Below, one piece after another: positions 6,053 through 12,993 of a stretch of DNA of 12,993 nucleotides. The notes below the pieces were generated by a model. The model worked only from the letters and a program-made list of their open reading frames with translations, was not told where the DNA came from and did no database searches. Source of the stretch: Gammaproteobacteria bacterium (lineage in GTDB: Bacteria > Pseudomonadota > Gammaproteobacteria > GCA-001735895); NCBI GenBank assembly GCA_003645435.1, contig QNFD01000034.1, forward strand, positions 1 through 12,993, written 5' to 3'. Position 1 is the first letter of the stretch. Each line of letters opens with the position of its first letter. The translations under genes were made by a program, and so were the position numbers.

Positions 6053-8146
6053 TCATCCCACCTCGGTGTAACTCTTTTTATCTCCGATCCAGTTTTGCAT
6101 TAAGGCGTCTCGCATATCGGTAAACTCGGCCTGCTGCATTAGCTGGGCAAGCTTACCAACCTCTGGAAACCAGCGTGCATCGTGTAGTAGATCGGCTATT
6201 TTGAAGCTTGCCTCGCCGGTCTGCCGCGTTCCCAGTACTTCACCGGCGCCGCGCATTTCCAGATCCTTTTCCGCAATGATAAAGCCGTCCTGGTGGTTAC
6301 GAATTATATCCAGACGCTGGGCAGCCTGGTTGGATAATTTATCTTTCACCAATAGAATACAAAAGCTCTGCTTCGCACCGCGACCAACCCGGCCTCGCAA
6401 CTGGTGAATCTGCGACAACCCCAGTCGTTCTGGATTTTCAATGATCATGATACTCGCGTTCGGTACATCAACGCCTACCTCGATCACGGTTGTCGCCACC
6501 AGAATATCGATAGCGCCTTGTTTAAAACTCTGGACCAGCTTTTCTTTTTCAGCTGTTTTCATGCGGCCATGTACCAGGCCGATCGATAATTGTGGTAGCT
6601 GTTGCTGCAGAGATTCATACGTCTGTTCCGCAGCCTCGGCCTGTAAGGCCTCCGATTCTTCGATGAGTGTACAAACCCAGTAAACCTGGCCACCGTCGGC
6701 GCAGGCTGCTGCCACCCGTTCGATTAAATTGGCGCGCTTGTGTTCCGAAACCACCGAGGTGGTTACCAGCTTACGCCCGGGTGGCATCTCGTCAATTTGT
6801 GAGTAGTCGAGGTCCGCATAAATCGACATGGCCATGGTTCGCGGGATTGGTGTCGCGGTCATGATCAACTGATGCGGCATTTCGTGGCTAGTGGTTTTTT
6901 TCTGCAGGGCCAGGCGTTGATCGACGCCAAAGCGATGCTGTTCATCAATAATGATAAAACCCAGCGCCTTAAATACGACACTGGCCTGGAACAAGGCATG
7001 GGTGCCAATCACGATGTTAGCCTCGCCCGAGGCGATCAGGCTCAGCTTGCCTTCTCTTTTTTTACCCTTGTCGGCACCCATCAAACTGACTACCTGTAAC
7101 CCAAGCGGTGATAGCCACTCGATGAAGTTTTGAAAATGCTGTTCGGCAAGTATCTCAGTCGGCGCCATCAACGCACATTGAAAACCCGATTCGATCACGG
7201 GCAAGCAGGCCAGCGCGGCGACTATGGTTTTGCCGCAGCCAACATCACCCTGTAACAGTCGGATCATCGGCTTGCCGCGATTAAAATCCTGCAGTAGCTC
7301 CTTTACCACGCGCTGTTGGGCACCAGTCAATTGGAAAGGCAGGCTATCAACCAGTTTTCCGCATAGCTCGCCGCCGGTATTAATCTTCGGATTATCGAGC
7401 ACCCTGATTTTTGCCCGGCGTTCGAGCAAAGCGAGTCGATGCGCGGTAAGTTCTTCCACGATAAAACGATACTGGGCCGGGTGTTGACGTTGCGCAATCA
7501 AATCGGTATCGCGCTGTTGCTGCGGGCTATGCAGATGCAACATCGCAGATTTAAAATCGGGGAACCCATGTTGATCGAGCCAGGCGCGTGGCAGGGTTTC
7601 AGCAATTTCGTTTACTTTTAAATTGTCGACGGCCTGGCGGACTATTTTACCAATCGAGAGCTGATGCAGTCCTTCGGTGGTTGGATACACCGGGGTCAGA
7701 TTTTGGGTTAGTGCGGGCGGGTTATCTATATCGATGACTTCGAGTTCGGGGTGAACCATTTCCAGTTCTCCCTGCGCCATACGTACCTCACCGTAGCAGC
7801 GCAACCAGTTGCCTTTTTCCAGCATTTGCTGCTGACGGGCACTAAAGTAAAACAGCCGTATCGTCAGCACCGCGGAGTGATCGCCGAGTTTTGCCACCAG
7901 CACCCGGCGTGATCGCCCCTGGCGTCGAAAACTCGTCGCCGCCTGTAGTACCTCGGCCTGAACCAGGCTTCTTTTACCCGCTTGCAGCGCTCCGATCGCC
8001 GTTACTACAGTACGGTCTTCGTAACGCAAGGGTAAATGAAACAGTAGATCTCGCTGGGTTTGTATGCCGAGCTTTTGCAGCTTTTCCGCAACCCTGGGTC
8101 CGACCCCTTTCAGGTATCGTACCCCCTGCGCGGACCAGTCTTCCAT
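6053..8146 (-). CDS. recG: ATP-dependent DNA helicase RecG
   Basis: RecG is a superfamily 2 translocase that remodels stalled replication forks, D-loops, R-loops and Holliday junctions. It has 697 residues (E. coli 693). The N-terminal helix-hairpin-helix region reads LKGVGPRVAEKLQKLGI (12-28), followed by LPLRYEDRT and the OB-fold wedge domain (about 50-150). Helicase motifs are GDVGCGKT (300-307), APTEILAEQH (328-337), DEQHRFG (401-407), TATPIPRT (430-437) and the C-terminal QIHQLRGRVGRG with arginine fingers. The ATG at 8144-8146 gives the family N-terminus and lies 19 nt after the ridA stop, so the two are probably co-transcribed. The Shine-Dalgarno is weak. Confidence 0.98.
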   Translation of the reverse strand: MEDWSAQGVRYLKGVGPRVAEKLQKLGIQTQRDLLFHLPLRYEDRTVVTAIGALQAGKRSLVQAEVLQAATSFRRQGRSRRVLVAKLGDHSAVLTIRLFYFSARQQQMLEKGNWLRCYGEVRMAQGELEMVHPELEVIDIDNPPALTQNLTPVYPTTEGLHQLSIGKIVRQAVDNLKVNEIAETLPRAWLDQHGFPDFKSAMLHLHSPQQQRDTDLIAQRQHPAQYRFIVEELTAHRLALLERRAKIRVLDNPKINTGGELCGKLVDSLPFQLTGAQQRVVKELLQDFNRGKPMIRLLQGDVGCGKTIVAALACLPVIESGFQCALMAPTEILAEQHFQNFIEWLSPLGLQVVSLMGADKGKKREGKLSLIASGEANIVIGTHALFQASVVFKALGFIIIDEQHRFGVDQRLALQKKTTSHEMPHQLIMTATPIPRTMAMSIYADLDYSQIDEMPPGRKLVTTSVVSEHKRANLIERVAAACADGGQVYWVCTLIEESEALQAEAAEQTYESLQQQLPQLSIGLVHGRMKTAEKEKLVQSFKQGAIDILVATTVIEVGVDVPNASIMIIENPERLGLSQIHQLRGRVGRGAKQSFCILLVKDKLSNQAAQRLDIIRNHQDGFIIAEKDLEMRGAGEVLGTRQTGEASFKIADLLHDARWFPEVGKLAQLMQQAEFTDMRDALMQNWIGDKKSYTEVG

Positions 8147-8165
8147 AACGTCTGGCTCAGGCTGG

Positions 8166-8549
8166 TTATTCCAGAACTAGTACGGCATCCATTTCGACCT
8201 CGACAGCTTTCGGCAAGGCCGATACCTCAATTGCCGCCCGGGCCGGATAAGGTTCGCTGAAATAACGTGCCATGATCTCATTCACGGTGGGAAAACAGCT
8301 CAGGTCGGTAAGAAATATGGTCAGCTTTACGACATCTTTCAAACTGCCGCCAGATGCATCCGCTACCGCGCTGAGGTTATCGAAAACACGGGTGATCTGT
8401 GCTTCCGTGCCGCCGGCAACAACTTCCATGGACGCCGGATCAAGTGGGATCTGGCCGGAAATGTATACCGTGTTATCGACCTTGACGGCCTGCGAATAGG
8501 TACCTATCGCCTGCGGCGCTTTATCAGTTTGAATAATTGTTCTTGCCAT
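8166..8549 (-). CDS. ridA: RidA family enamine/imine deaminase (YjgF/YER057c/UK114)
   Basis: RidA hydrolyses reactive enamines and imines such as 2-aminoacrylate, released by pyridoxal-phosphate enzymes like threonine dehydratase, and so protects those enzymes. The protein has 127 residues (E. coli 128) and starts [12 protein letters not shown]. Family signatures are [18 protein letters not shown], and [13 protein letters not shown] with the arginine that binds the substrate carboxylate. The E. coli cysteine after that arginine is alanine here, as in many members. The ATG at 8547-8549 has AGAGAGG about 7 nt upstream and is clearly better than the upstream in-frame starts. It sits between spoT and recG, where E. 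coli has trmH. Confidence 0.96.
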   Translation of the reverse strand: MARTIIQTDKAPQAIGTYSQAVKVDNTVYISGQIPLDPASMEVVAGGTEAQITRVFDNLSAVADASGGSLKDVVKLTIFLTDLSCFPTVNEIMARYFSEPYPARAAIEVSALPKAVEVEMDAVLVLE

Positions 8550-8661
8550 CACAAGCCTCTCTTGAATTGAATGAATTCGAATACAAAAAAGCTGATTATG
8601 CGGCAAAACCGGCGCTTAACGCCATTGATTTTGAGAGAATACGGAAATTCATTCCACCTTA

Positions 8662-10833
8662 TTACTTGCGCCAGATGCGATTGACAACCTGCAGGCTGCG
8701 CAATTTTTTCATGATTCTTGCAAGGTGAATTCTATCTTTCACCGTAACCACGAATTCGATGGTCGATATACGACCGTCTTTTTCAGTTAAATGCACGTGT
8801 TCGATATTGGATGAGGTATTGGCGATAGTGGTCGCCAGGTTGGCCAGTACCCCGCGTTGATTGGCGACCTGAACCCGCAAGAAAGCGAGATACTCGCCTT
8901 CGACATGTTCTGACCACTGCACCGCCAACTGCCGGTTTTCGCTGCTGGTTTCGGTAATATTGGGACAGTTTTGCTGATGTACGACGATACCCTTGCCCGA
9001 TGACATGAAACCAACAATCGCATCGCCGGGTACCGGTCGACAACACTTGGCAAAGGAAACCACCATTCCCTCGGTACCCTTAATTGCCAGCGGCTTACCG
9101 GTATAATCGAATTCGGTAACGTCATCGGAAATATCGTACATGGCCTTCGCCACCAGGCTGGAATTTCGATTTCCAAGACCGATTTCGGCGAGCAGTTCCT
9201 GTGGGTCGCTCATACGGTACTGTTCCAGCACTTTCGAAAACTTTACCGAGGTTATGGCCTCGTCCCTGCCAACGAGGTTGCTCACCGACTGTTGTAATAA
9301 TCGTTGCCCGAGGGTGATCGCTTCTGCTTTTTGCAATGATTTGAGGAAATGGCGGATATTGGTGCGCGCCTTCGCGGTAATCACAAAATCGAGCCAACTG
9401 GGATGCGGTCGGCTCGCATCGGAGCTGATAATTTCGATGGTCTGGCCATTATATAGCGGGTTGCTGAGTGGAGACATGCGGTTATCGATTCGCGCCGCGA
9501 CGCAGGTATTGCCTACATCAGTGTGTACCGCGTAGGCAAAATCTACCACGGTAGAACCGCGCGGCAGTTTCTTGATATCTCCCTTGGGCGTGAAAACATA
9601 AATCTCGTCCGGAAACAGATCTACTTTTACACTCTCGAGGAATTCCTGCGAACTGCCTGATTTTTGCTGCATTTCAAGCAGGCTCTTTAACCATTCGAGG
9701 GCACGCGTCTGCGCCGTGATCGAACTGTTTTCACCATCCTTGTAAAACCAGTGGGCAGCAATACCCGATTCGGCAAAACGATCCATCTCCTCGGTTCGTA
9801 TCTGTACTTCGATGGCAACCCCATGCGGGCCAAACAGGCTGCTATGTAAAGATTGATAACCATTGGTTTTCGGAATCGCCAGGTAATCCTTGAACTTGCC
9901 CGGCAGGGGTTTGTAGAGGTTGTGCATCAGGCCCAGCACGCGGTAACAGTCATCGACCGATTCGGTCGTGATGCGTACGCCAAAAACGTCAGTGAGTGAC
10001 TTGAAACTGACTTTTTTCTCCTTCATCTTGCGGTAAATACTGTGAATATTCTTTTGCCGGTATTTTACCGTCGCATTGATATTCGCCTCCTTCAGTCGAT
10101 TTTGAATTGCGGCCTCAATCGTATTGAATATTTCCTTACGGTAACCGACCACCTCCTTACAGGCGCTTTCAAGCGCACGGTAACGCATTGGATAGGCACT
10201 TTTTATCGACAGGTCGAGCAGCTCGTGACGCATCTTGAAAATGCCGAGACGGTTCGCAATCGGTGCGTAGATATCCATGGTTTCACGCGCAATTCGTCTA
10301 CGTTTGTCGGGCGGCATGGCGTCGAGAGTACGCATATTATGCAGGCGGTCGGCAAGCTTGATAATAATGACACGAATATCCTTCGCCATCGCCAGCATCA
10401 TTTTGCGGAAATTTTCCGCCTGCGCCTCGGCCCTGCTACGGAAATCGATTTTCGTCAACTTGCTGACACCATCGACCAGATCGGCAACCTCTTCACCAAA
10501 TTCATCGATCAGGTGTTCTTTGAGGGTGGGCGTATCTTCGATCACATCGTGTAAAATGGCGGCGATGATGGTGTTGGCATCCATGCGCATTTCACTGAGG
10601 ATTAAGGCGACCTCGACCGGATGGCTGATATAGGGTTCGCCGGAAACGCGGCTCTGGCCTTCGTGCGCGCGCGCGCCAAGTTGATAGGCGCGATAAATTT
10701 CCTCGACCTGGTGGGGTTCCAGGTAAGTTCCCAGTTCTGCGCAAAGTTCACCAATTCGAGTACTATCGTCGCTGGCCGCCTGCCCGTCGGCGACGACTTC
10801 GAAAAGGTTAGCGTTTTCCGCCCGTGACACCAT
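8662..10833 (-). CDS. spoT: Bifunctional (p)ppGpp synthetase/hydrolase SpoT
   Basis: SpoT makes and degrades the stringent-response alarmone (p)ppGpp. The 723-residue protein has all parts. The HD hydrolase domain carries HPVEVA (about 71) and HDVIEDT (95-101), so hydrolase activity should be present, and ADRLHNMRTL follows at 161-170. The synthetase domain (about 250-370) has FGVRITTESVDDCYRV, GYQSLH and EVQIRTEEMD. The TGS domain is at about 406-470 (DEIYVFTPKGDI, VDFAYAVHTDVG), the zinc-finger-like CCRPVPGD at 597-604, and the ACT domain at about 650-723. SpoT rather than RelA is chosen because the HD motif is intact and the sequence tracks E. coli SpoT. A GTG directly precedes the ATG (10831-10833), and an ATGTGA overlaps both. 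The gene ends with tandem stops TAATAA. Confidence 0.97.
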   Translation of the reverse strand: MVSRAENANLFEVVADGQAASDDSTRIGELCAELGTYLEPHQVEEIYRAYQLGARAHEGQSRVSGEPYISHPVEVALILSEMRMDANTIIAAILHDVIEDTPTLKEHLIDEFGEEVADLVDGVSKLTKIDFRSRAEAQAENFRKMMLAMAKDIRVIIIKLADRLHNMRTLDAMPPDKRRRIARETMDIYAPIANRLGIFKMRHELLDLSIKSAYPMRYRALESACKEVVGYRKEIFNTIEAAIQNRLKEANINATVKYRQKNIHSIYRKMKEKKVSFKSLTDVFGVRITTESVDDCYRVLGLMHNLYKPLPGKFKDYLAIPKTNGYQSLHSSLFGPHGVAIEVQIRTEEMDRFAESGIAAHWFYKDGENSSITAQTRALEWLKSLLEMQQKSGSSQEFLESVKVDLFPDEIYVFTPKGDIKKLPRGSTVVDFAYAVHTDVGNTCVAARIDNRMSPLSNPLYNGQTIEIISSDASRPHPSWLDFVITAKARTNIRHFLKSLQKAEAITLGQRLLQQSVSNLVGRDEAITSVKFSKVLEQYRMSDPQELLAEIGLGNRNSSLVAKAMYDISDDVTEFDYTGKPLAIKGTEGMVVSFAKCCRPVPGDAIVGFMSSGKGIVVHQQNCPNITETSSENRQLAVQWSEHVEGEYLAFLRVQVANQRGVLANLATTIANTSSNIEHVHLTEKDGRISTIEFVVTVKDRIHLARIMKKLRSLQVVNRIWRK

Positions 10834-10908
10834 CACATGAATACCTGAGGCCCTTCGATTAAATATTAACCGATGGTTATATCATATCTGACTAATATAG
10901 TTTAGGTT

Positions 10909-10942
10909 TGCGCAAAGGCGCAGCTTTCGCTAATGCGAAAGT
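10909..10942 (-). other. Two tandem hairpins in the rpoZ-spoT spacer
   Basis: Going with transcription, the first stem is CTTTCGC/GCGAAAG (10924-10930 with 10935-10941, four-base loop, plus one G-T pair). The second stem is TGCGC/GCGCA (10909-10913 with 10918-10922). They are one base apart and lie about 75-110 nt before spoT. Neither is followed by a T-run. They could be messenger-stability or pausing structures. Part of this segment (10911-10923) also matches the outer arm of the repeat cluster near 3150 at 12 of 13 bases. Confidence 0.4.
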
Positions 10943-10970
10943 CGGGGGACAAAGGAGGGGGTTTGCTTAG

Positions 10971-10989
10971 AAAAAACCGATTATTCGGT
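10971..10989 (-). terminator. Intrinsic-terminator-like hairpin with the rpoZ stop codon in its loop
   Basis: On the minus strand ACCGA (10985-10989) pairs with TCGGT (10976-10980) around the loop ATAA, which contains the TAA stop of rpoZ. A run of T follows directly (10971-10976). The stem has only five pairs, three of them G-C, so termination may be partial. If active, spoT needs its own promoter or readthrough; I could not identify a convincing promoter in 10837-10970. Confidence 0.45.
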
Positions 10990-11271
10990 GATTTCGTTGT
11001 TTAGGCTGGCCTGGGCGATCTCACGAACCAGTTGATCGTCGTTGGTAATACGTTCAAGTTCACGCTGCTGTTCCATCTCATCCATGGTATTGATAGATAC
11101 CAGGTTTTCCGCAATTTCTCGTAACGCGATTACAGTTGGCTTATCGTTTTCGGCGGGTACCAGGGGGTCGGCGCCCTGTGCAATTTGTCTCGCACGACGC
11201 GCGGCCAGCAATACCAGGTCAAAGCGGTTATCGACGTGTTCGAGACAATCTTCAACAGTAATACGGGCCAT
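10981..11271 (-). CDS. rpoZ: DNA-directed RNA polymerase omega subunit
   Basis: Omega binds the beta' C-terminus, helps assemble RNA polymerase, and forms part of a ppGpp-binding site in proteobacteria. The protein has 96 residues (E. coli 91). It carries the family block [19 protein letters not shown] (16-34), then [21 protein letters not shown] (35-55). The acidic C-terminal tail varies, as is usual. The ATG at 11269-11271 has GGAG about 8 nt upstream. It lies between gmk and spoT, as in E. coli, linking the ppGpp target and the ppGpp enzyme. Confidence 0.97.
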   Translation of the reverse strand: MARITVEDCLEHVDNRFDLVLLAARRARQIAQGADPLVPAENDKPTVIALREIAENLVSINTMDEMEQQRELERITNDDQLVREIAQASLNNEITE

Positions 11272-11310
11272 GTTTTAGCTCCAGGGTGCACTATACAAAA
11301 AAGGGGCGTT

Positions 11311-11339
11311 ATTCTAGCCAAATCTCGGCTAAATCGGAA
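11311..11339 (-). promoter_or_regulatory. Candidate rpoZ promoter with an upstream AT-rich tract
   Basis: On the minus strand TAGAAT (11311-11316; 5 of 6) follows TTCCGA (11334-11339; 3 of 6) at 17 bp. The spacer contains the dyad TAGCC-N7-GGCTA (11315-11331). A very AT-rich tract (about 11342-11432) lies immediately upstream and could act as an UP element. An alternative -10, TATAGT at 11290-11295, sits close to the start codon. This is a motif match only. Confidence 0.3.
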
Positions 11340-11457
11340 GGATTCTGTTAAAAAATCCTGGTAAATTATTAAAACACTCGAAAATAATTAATTTTCTATT
11401 AAAATCAATGATTTGAAAATATCAATTTTAATCGGCAGGTGTTTTGTCGCAGATATT

Positions 11458-11475
11458 TTCAGCCTGATAGCTGAA
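11458..11475 (-). other. Hairpin immediately after the gmk stop
   Basis: TTCAGC and GCTGAA form a six-pair stem around TATCAG, starting one base after the gmk TAA. The sequence after it on the minus strand is AATATC, with no T-run, so it is at best a weak terminator or a 3'-end stabiliser. Confidence 0.35.
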
Positions 11476-11476
11476 T

Positions 11477-12103
11477 TTAGTCTATTTCCTCGGGAATTGA
11501 GTCAAATAAGTCTTTATATTTCGCTTTTTGGCGACTTAAAGTCAGGCATTGCGCATGAATAATGCTTTCAAGATCTTGTAAAGCCCGCTCAAAATCCACG
11601 TTGACCACGATAAATTCAGCGTCACCGTAGTGTGACATTTCACGATCCGCCTGCATCATCCGACTCTCGATAGTTTTTCGGTCGTCAGTGGCGCGGTCGA
11701 TCAAGCGCTGTTCTAATGCTTCGCGGGATGGCGGCAGAATGTAAATGCATACGGTATCCGGCATCTTTTGCTTTACCTGTCGCGCTCCTTGCCAGTCGAT
11801 TTCCAGGATCACATGCTTACCACTGTCGAGAAATGCTTCCACCGATGCGCGCGCGGTACCATAACTCTTATCAAATACATGTGCGTGCTCAAGAAACCGG
11901 TCATCAGTCATCATTTGCTGGAATTCGTCTTCCGAAACAAAGTGATAATCGACACCATCGGCTTCACCTGATCTTATCTCCCGGGTTGTATGCGAGATGC
12001 TCACTCCAATCGAGCTTTGTTTTCGCTCTGTCAAAGCCCTTACGAGGCTGGTTTTACCAGCACCAGACGGCGCGGAAATGGTAAACAGGCAGGCGTTATT
12101 CAT
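11477..12103 (-). CDS. gmk: Guanylate kinase
   Basis: Gmk phosphorylates GMP to GDP with ATP and feeds GTP and (p)ppGpp synthesis. The 208-residue protein (E. coli 207) has the P-loop APSGAGKTSL (11-20), the GMP-binding block SHTTREIRSGEADGVDYHFV (38-57), YGT (81-83), and the core ILEIDWQGARQVKQ (99-112). The ATG at 12101-12103 has AAGGAA about 8 nt upstream. It is the first gene of the minus-strand cluster gmk-rpoZ-spoT and has a promoter at 12154-12182. Guanylate kinase is a known ppGpp target in several bacteria, though whether this enzyme is sensitive cannot be judged here. Confidence 0.98.
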   Translation of the reverse strand: MNNACLFTISAPSGAGKTSLVRALTERKQSSIGVSISHTTREIRSGEADGVDYHFVSEDEFQQMMTDDRFLEHAHVFDKSYGTARASVEAFLDSGKHVILEIDWQGARQVKQKMPDTVCIYILPPSREALEQRLIDRATDDRKTIESRMMQADREMSHYGDAEFIVVNVDFERALQDLESIIHAQCLTLSRQKAKYKDLFDSIPEEID

Positions 12104-12153
12104 TCAGGTTTCCTTTAAATTAATGATATGAAATCAAATACTATTCTTCGGCT

Positions 12154-12182
12154 ATTGTAATGACAGTTCGCGTTCAGACCAA
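12154..12182 (-). promoter_or_regulatory. Probable sigma70 promoter of gmk
   Basis: On the minus strand TTGGTC (12177-12182; 3 of 6) and TACAAT (12154-12159; 5 of 6) are exactly 17 bp apart. Transcription would start near 12147, leaving a leader of about 44 nt that includes the gmk Shine-Dalgarno. The spacer to tcdA is only 112 bp, so divergent control is possible. No equally good plus-strand promoter was found for tcdA. Confidence 0.5.
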
Positions 12183-12215
12183 TACACTTGTCCTACTAAT
12201 TTTTTAACATATCCC

Positions 12216-12993
12216 ATGCTGAGTCAGAATTACCTCAACCGGTTCGAAGGTCTTACCCGGGTTTACGGTTTCACCGCCCTCGAACGACTACATCGGGCTC
12301 ATTTCTGTATTGTCGGCATTGGTGGTGTTGGCTCCTGGGCCGCAGAAGCCGCTGCACGTTCCGGCATTGGTAATATCAGCCTGATCGACCACGACGATAT
12401 CAGTATCAGCAATACCAATCGTCAAGTTCACACCCTCGACAATACCATTGGTGAAAGTAAGGTCGAAGTGCTCCGAAGTCGCATTATGCAGATTAATCCA
12501 GAGTGTAACTGTATCGCAATCGACGACCTGGTAACGCGTGCCAGTATTGGCAAGTTTGATTTTGCCCAGTATGACTACGTCATCGATGCGATCGATCATG
12601 TTCAGCACAAGGTATCGCTAGTGCACCATTGCAGACGCAACAAGATACGAATTGTTTCCACTGGCGGTGCTGGCGGATTAACCGATCCGAGCAAAATTGA
12701 AGTGGCGGACCTGACCCAGACCTTTAACGACCCATTGTTAGCTAAAATGCGTGCCAATTTACGCCAGCAAATTGGATATAGTCGCAACCCAAAACGCCGT
12801 TTTGCGATCGATTGCGTATTTTCCACCCAGCAGGCGCTTTACCCGGCTGAGAATGGCAGCGTTAGTTATGCCAAACCAGTCCAGGATGAGAGAACCACGC
12901 TCGATTGTGCGAGCGGAATAGGATCCTTTGTCGGCGTCACCGCCTGCTTCGGATTTACCGCGATTTCACACGCGATTAGCAAATACCTGCGCG
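12216..12993 (+). CDS. tcdA: tRNA threonylcarbamoyladenosine dehydratase (TcdA/CsdL), 3' end cut by window edge
   Basis: TcdA is an E1/MoeB/ThiF-like enzyme that uses ATP to cyclise t6A at position 37 of ANN-decoding tRNAs to ct6A. 259 codons are visible of about 268. The nucleotide-binding GIGGVGSWAAEA begins at residue 34, followed by LIDHDD and the NTNRQ block (66-70), then VIDAID, STGGAGG, DCVFSTQ and DCASGIGS, all aligning with E. coli TcdA; the last block carries the conserved cysteine. The ATG at 12216-12218 gives the family N-terminus (NYLNRFEGLTRVYG) and has no evident Shine-Dalgarno. It is the only plus-strand gene and diverges from gmk. The GGVGS and NTNRQ context separates it from MoeB and ThiF, although moeA lies in the same window. 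Confidence 0.96.
   Translation, partial: MLSQNYLNRFEGLTRVYGFTALERLHRAHFCIVGIGGVGSWAAEAAARSGIGNISLIDHDDISISNTNRQVHTLDNTIGESKVEVLRSRIMQINPECNCIAIDDLVTRASIGKFDFAQYDYVIDAIDHVQHKVSLVHHCRRNKIRIVSTGGAGGLTDPSKIEVADLTQTFNDPLLAKMRANLRQQIGYSRNPKRRFAIDCVFSTQQALYPAENGSVSYAKPVQDERTTLDCASGIGSFVGVTACFGFTAISHAISKYLR

Noticed and set aside
10042..10554. 170-codon plus-strand frame
   Set aside because: It is antisense to the conserved HD and synthetase domains of spoT and resembles no family.
12160..12207. 15-codon plus-strand frame just before tcdA
   Set aside because: It has no Shine-Dalgarno and overlaps the gmk promoter, and frames this short are common by chance.
12216..12993. Reading tcdA as a third molybdenum-cofactor gene (moeB)
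   Set aside because: The ThiF/MoeB fold is shared, but the sequence follows E. coli TcdA throughout, including NTNRQ, STGGAGG, DCVFST and DCASG, and the MoeB-type zinc cysteine pairs are absent.

Overview
This window is a stretch of core chromosome from a gammaproteobacterium. UvrD, SpoT, RecG, Gmk, omega, MoaE, MoeA and TcdA all read like full-length relatives of the Escherichia coli proteins, for example UvrD starting MDVS.LLD.LN and SpoT with FAKCCRP.PGD. The gene order gmk-rpoZ-spoT-ridA-recG is typical of this class. Genus and species cannot be fixed from the sequence alone. Coding density is high, and I see no phage, transposase, CRISPR array, tRNA or rRNA gene.

Layout. Every gene but one lies on the minus strand, so the transcription order runs from high to low coordinates. 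At the right end, tcdA (tRNA t6A dehydratase, cut by the window edge) is on the plus strand and diverges from gmk across a 112 bp spacer that holds a good sigma70-type promoter for gmk. After gmk come rpoZ, spoT, ridA and recG: nucleotide supply, the RNA polymerase omega subunit, the (p)ppGpp enzyme, an imine deaminase and a fork-remodelling helicase. A fumarylacetoacetate-hydrolase-family gene follows, then the molybdenum cofactor pair moeA-moaE, then the DNA repair helicase uvrD, and finally a 3-hydroxyisobutyrate-dehydrogenase-type gene cut by the left edge.

Transcription signals. A short intrinsic-terminator-like hairpin has the rpoZ stop codon in its loop, and two more hairpins lie before spoT. 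rpoZ and spoT may therefore be partly uncoupled despite their adjacency. A perfect TATAAT with a 4/6 -35 box lies at the end of uvrD and probably drives the dehydrogenase gene. A 35-codon open frame fills the gap between the FAH-family gene and moeA, and its stop overlaps the moeA ATG as ATGA.

The only long gene-free stretch (3046-3416, 371 bp, between moaE and uvrD) holds a nested inverted-repeat element. A perfect 29 bp inverted pair, each arm itself a hairpin, lies inside a 10 bp inverted pair and surrounds a 12 bp palindrome; all share nearly the same centre. It looks like a REP/BIME-like dispersed repeat cluster.

I looked for an undescribed system and did not find a convincing one. The points most worth checking are the nested repeat, the sORF-moeA overlap, and the arrangement of control signals around rpoZ and spoT.
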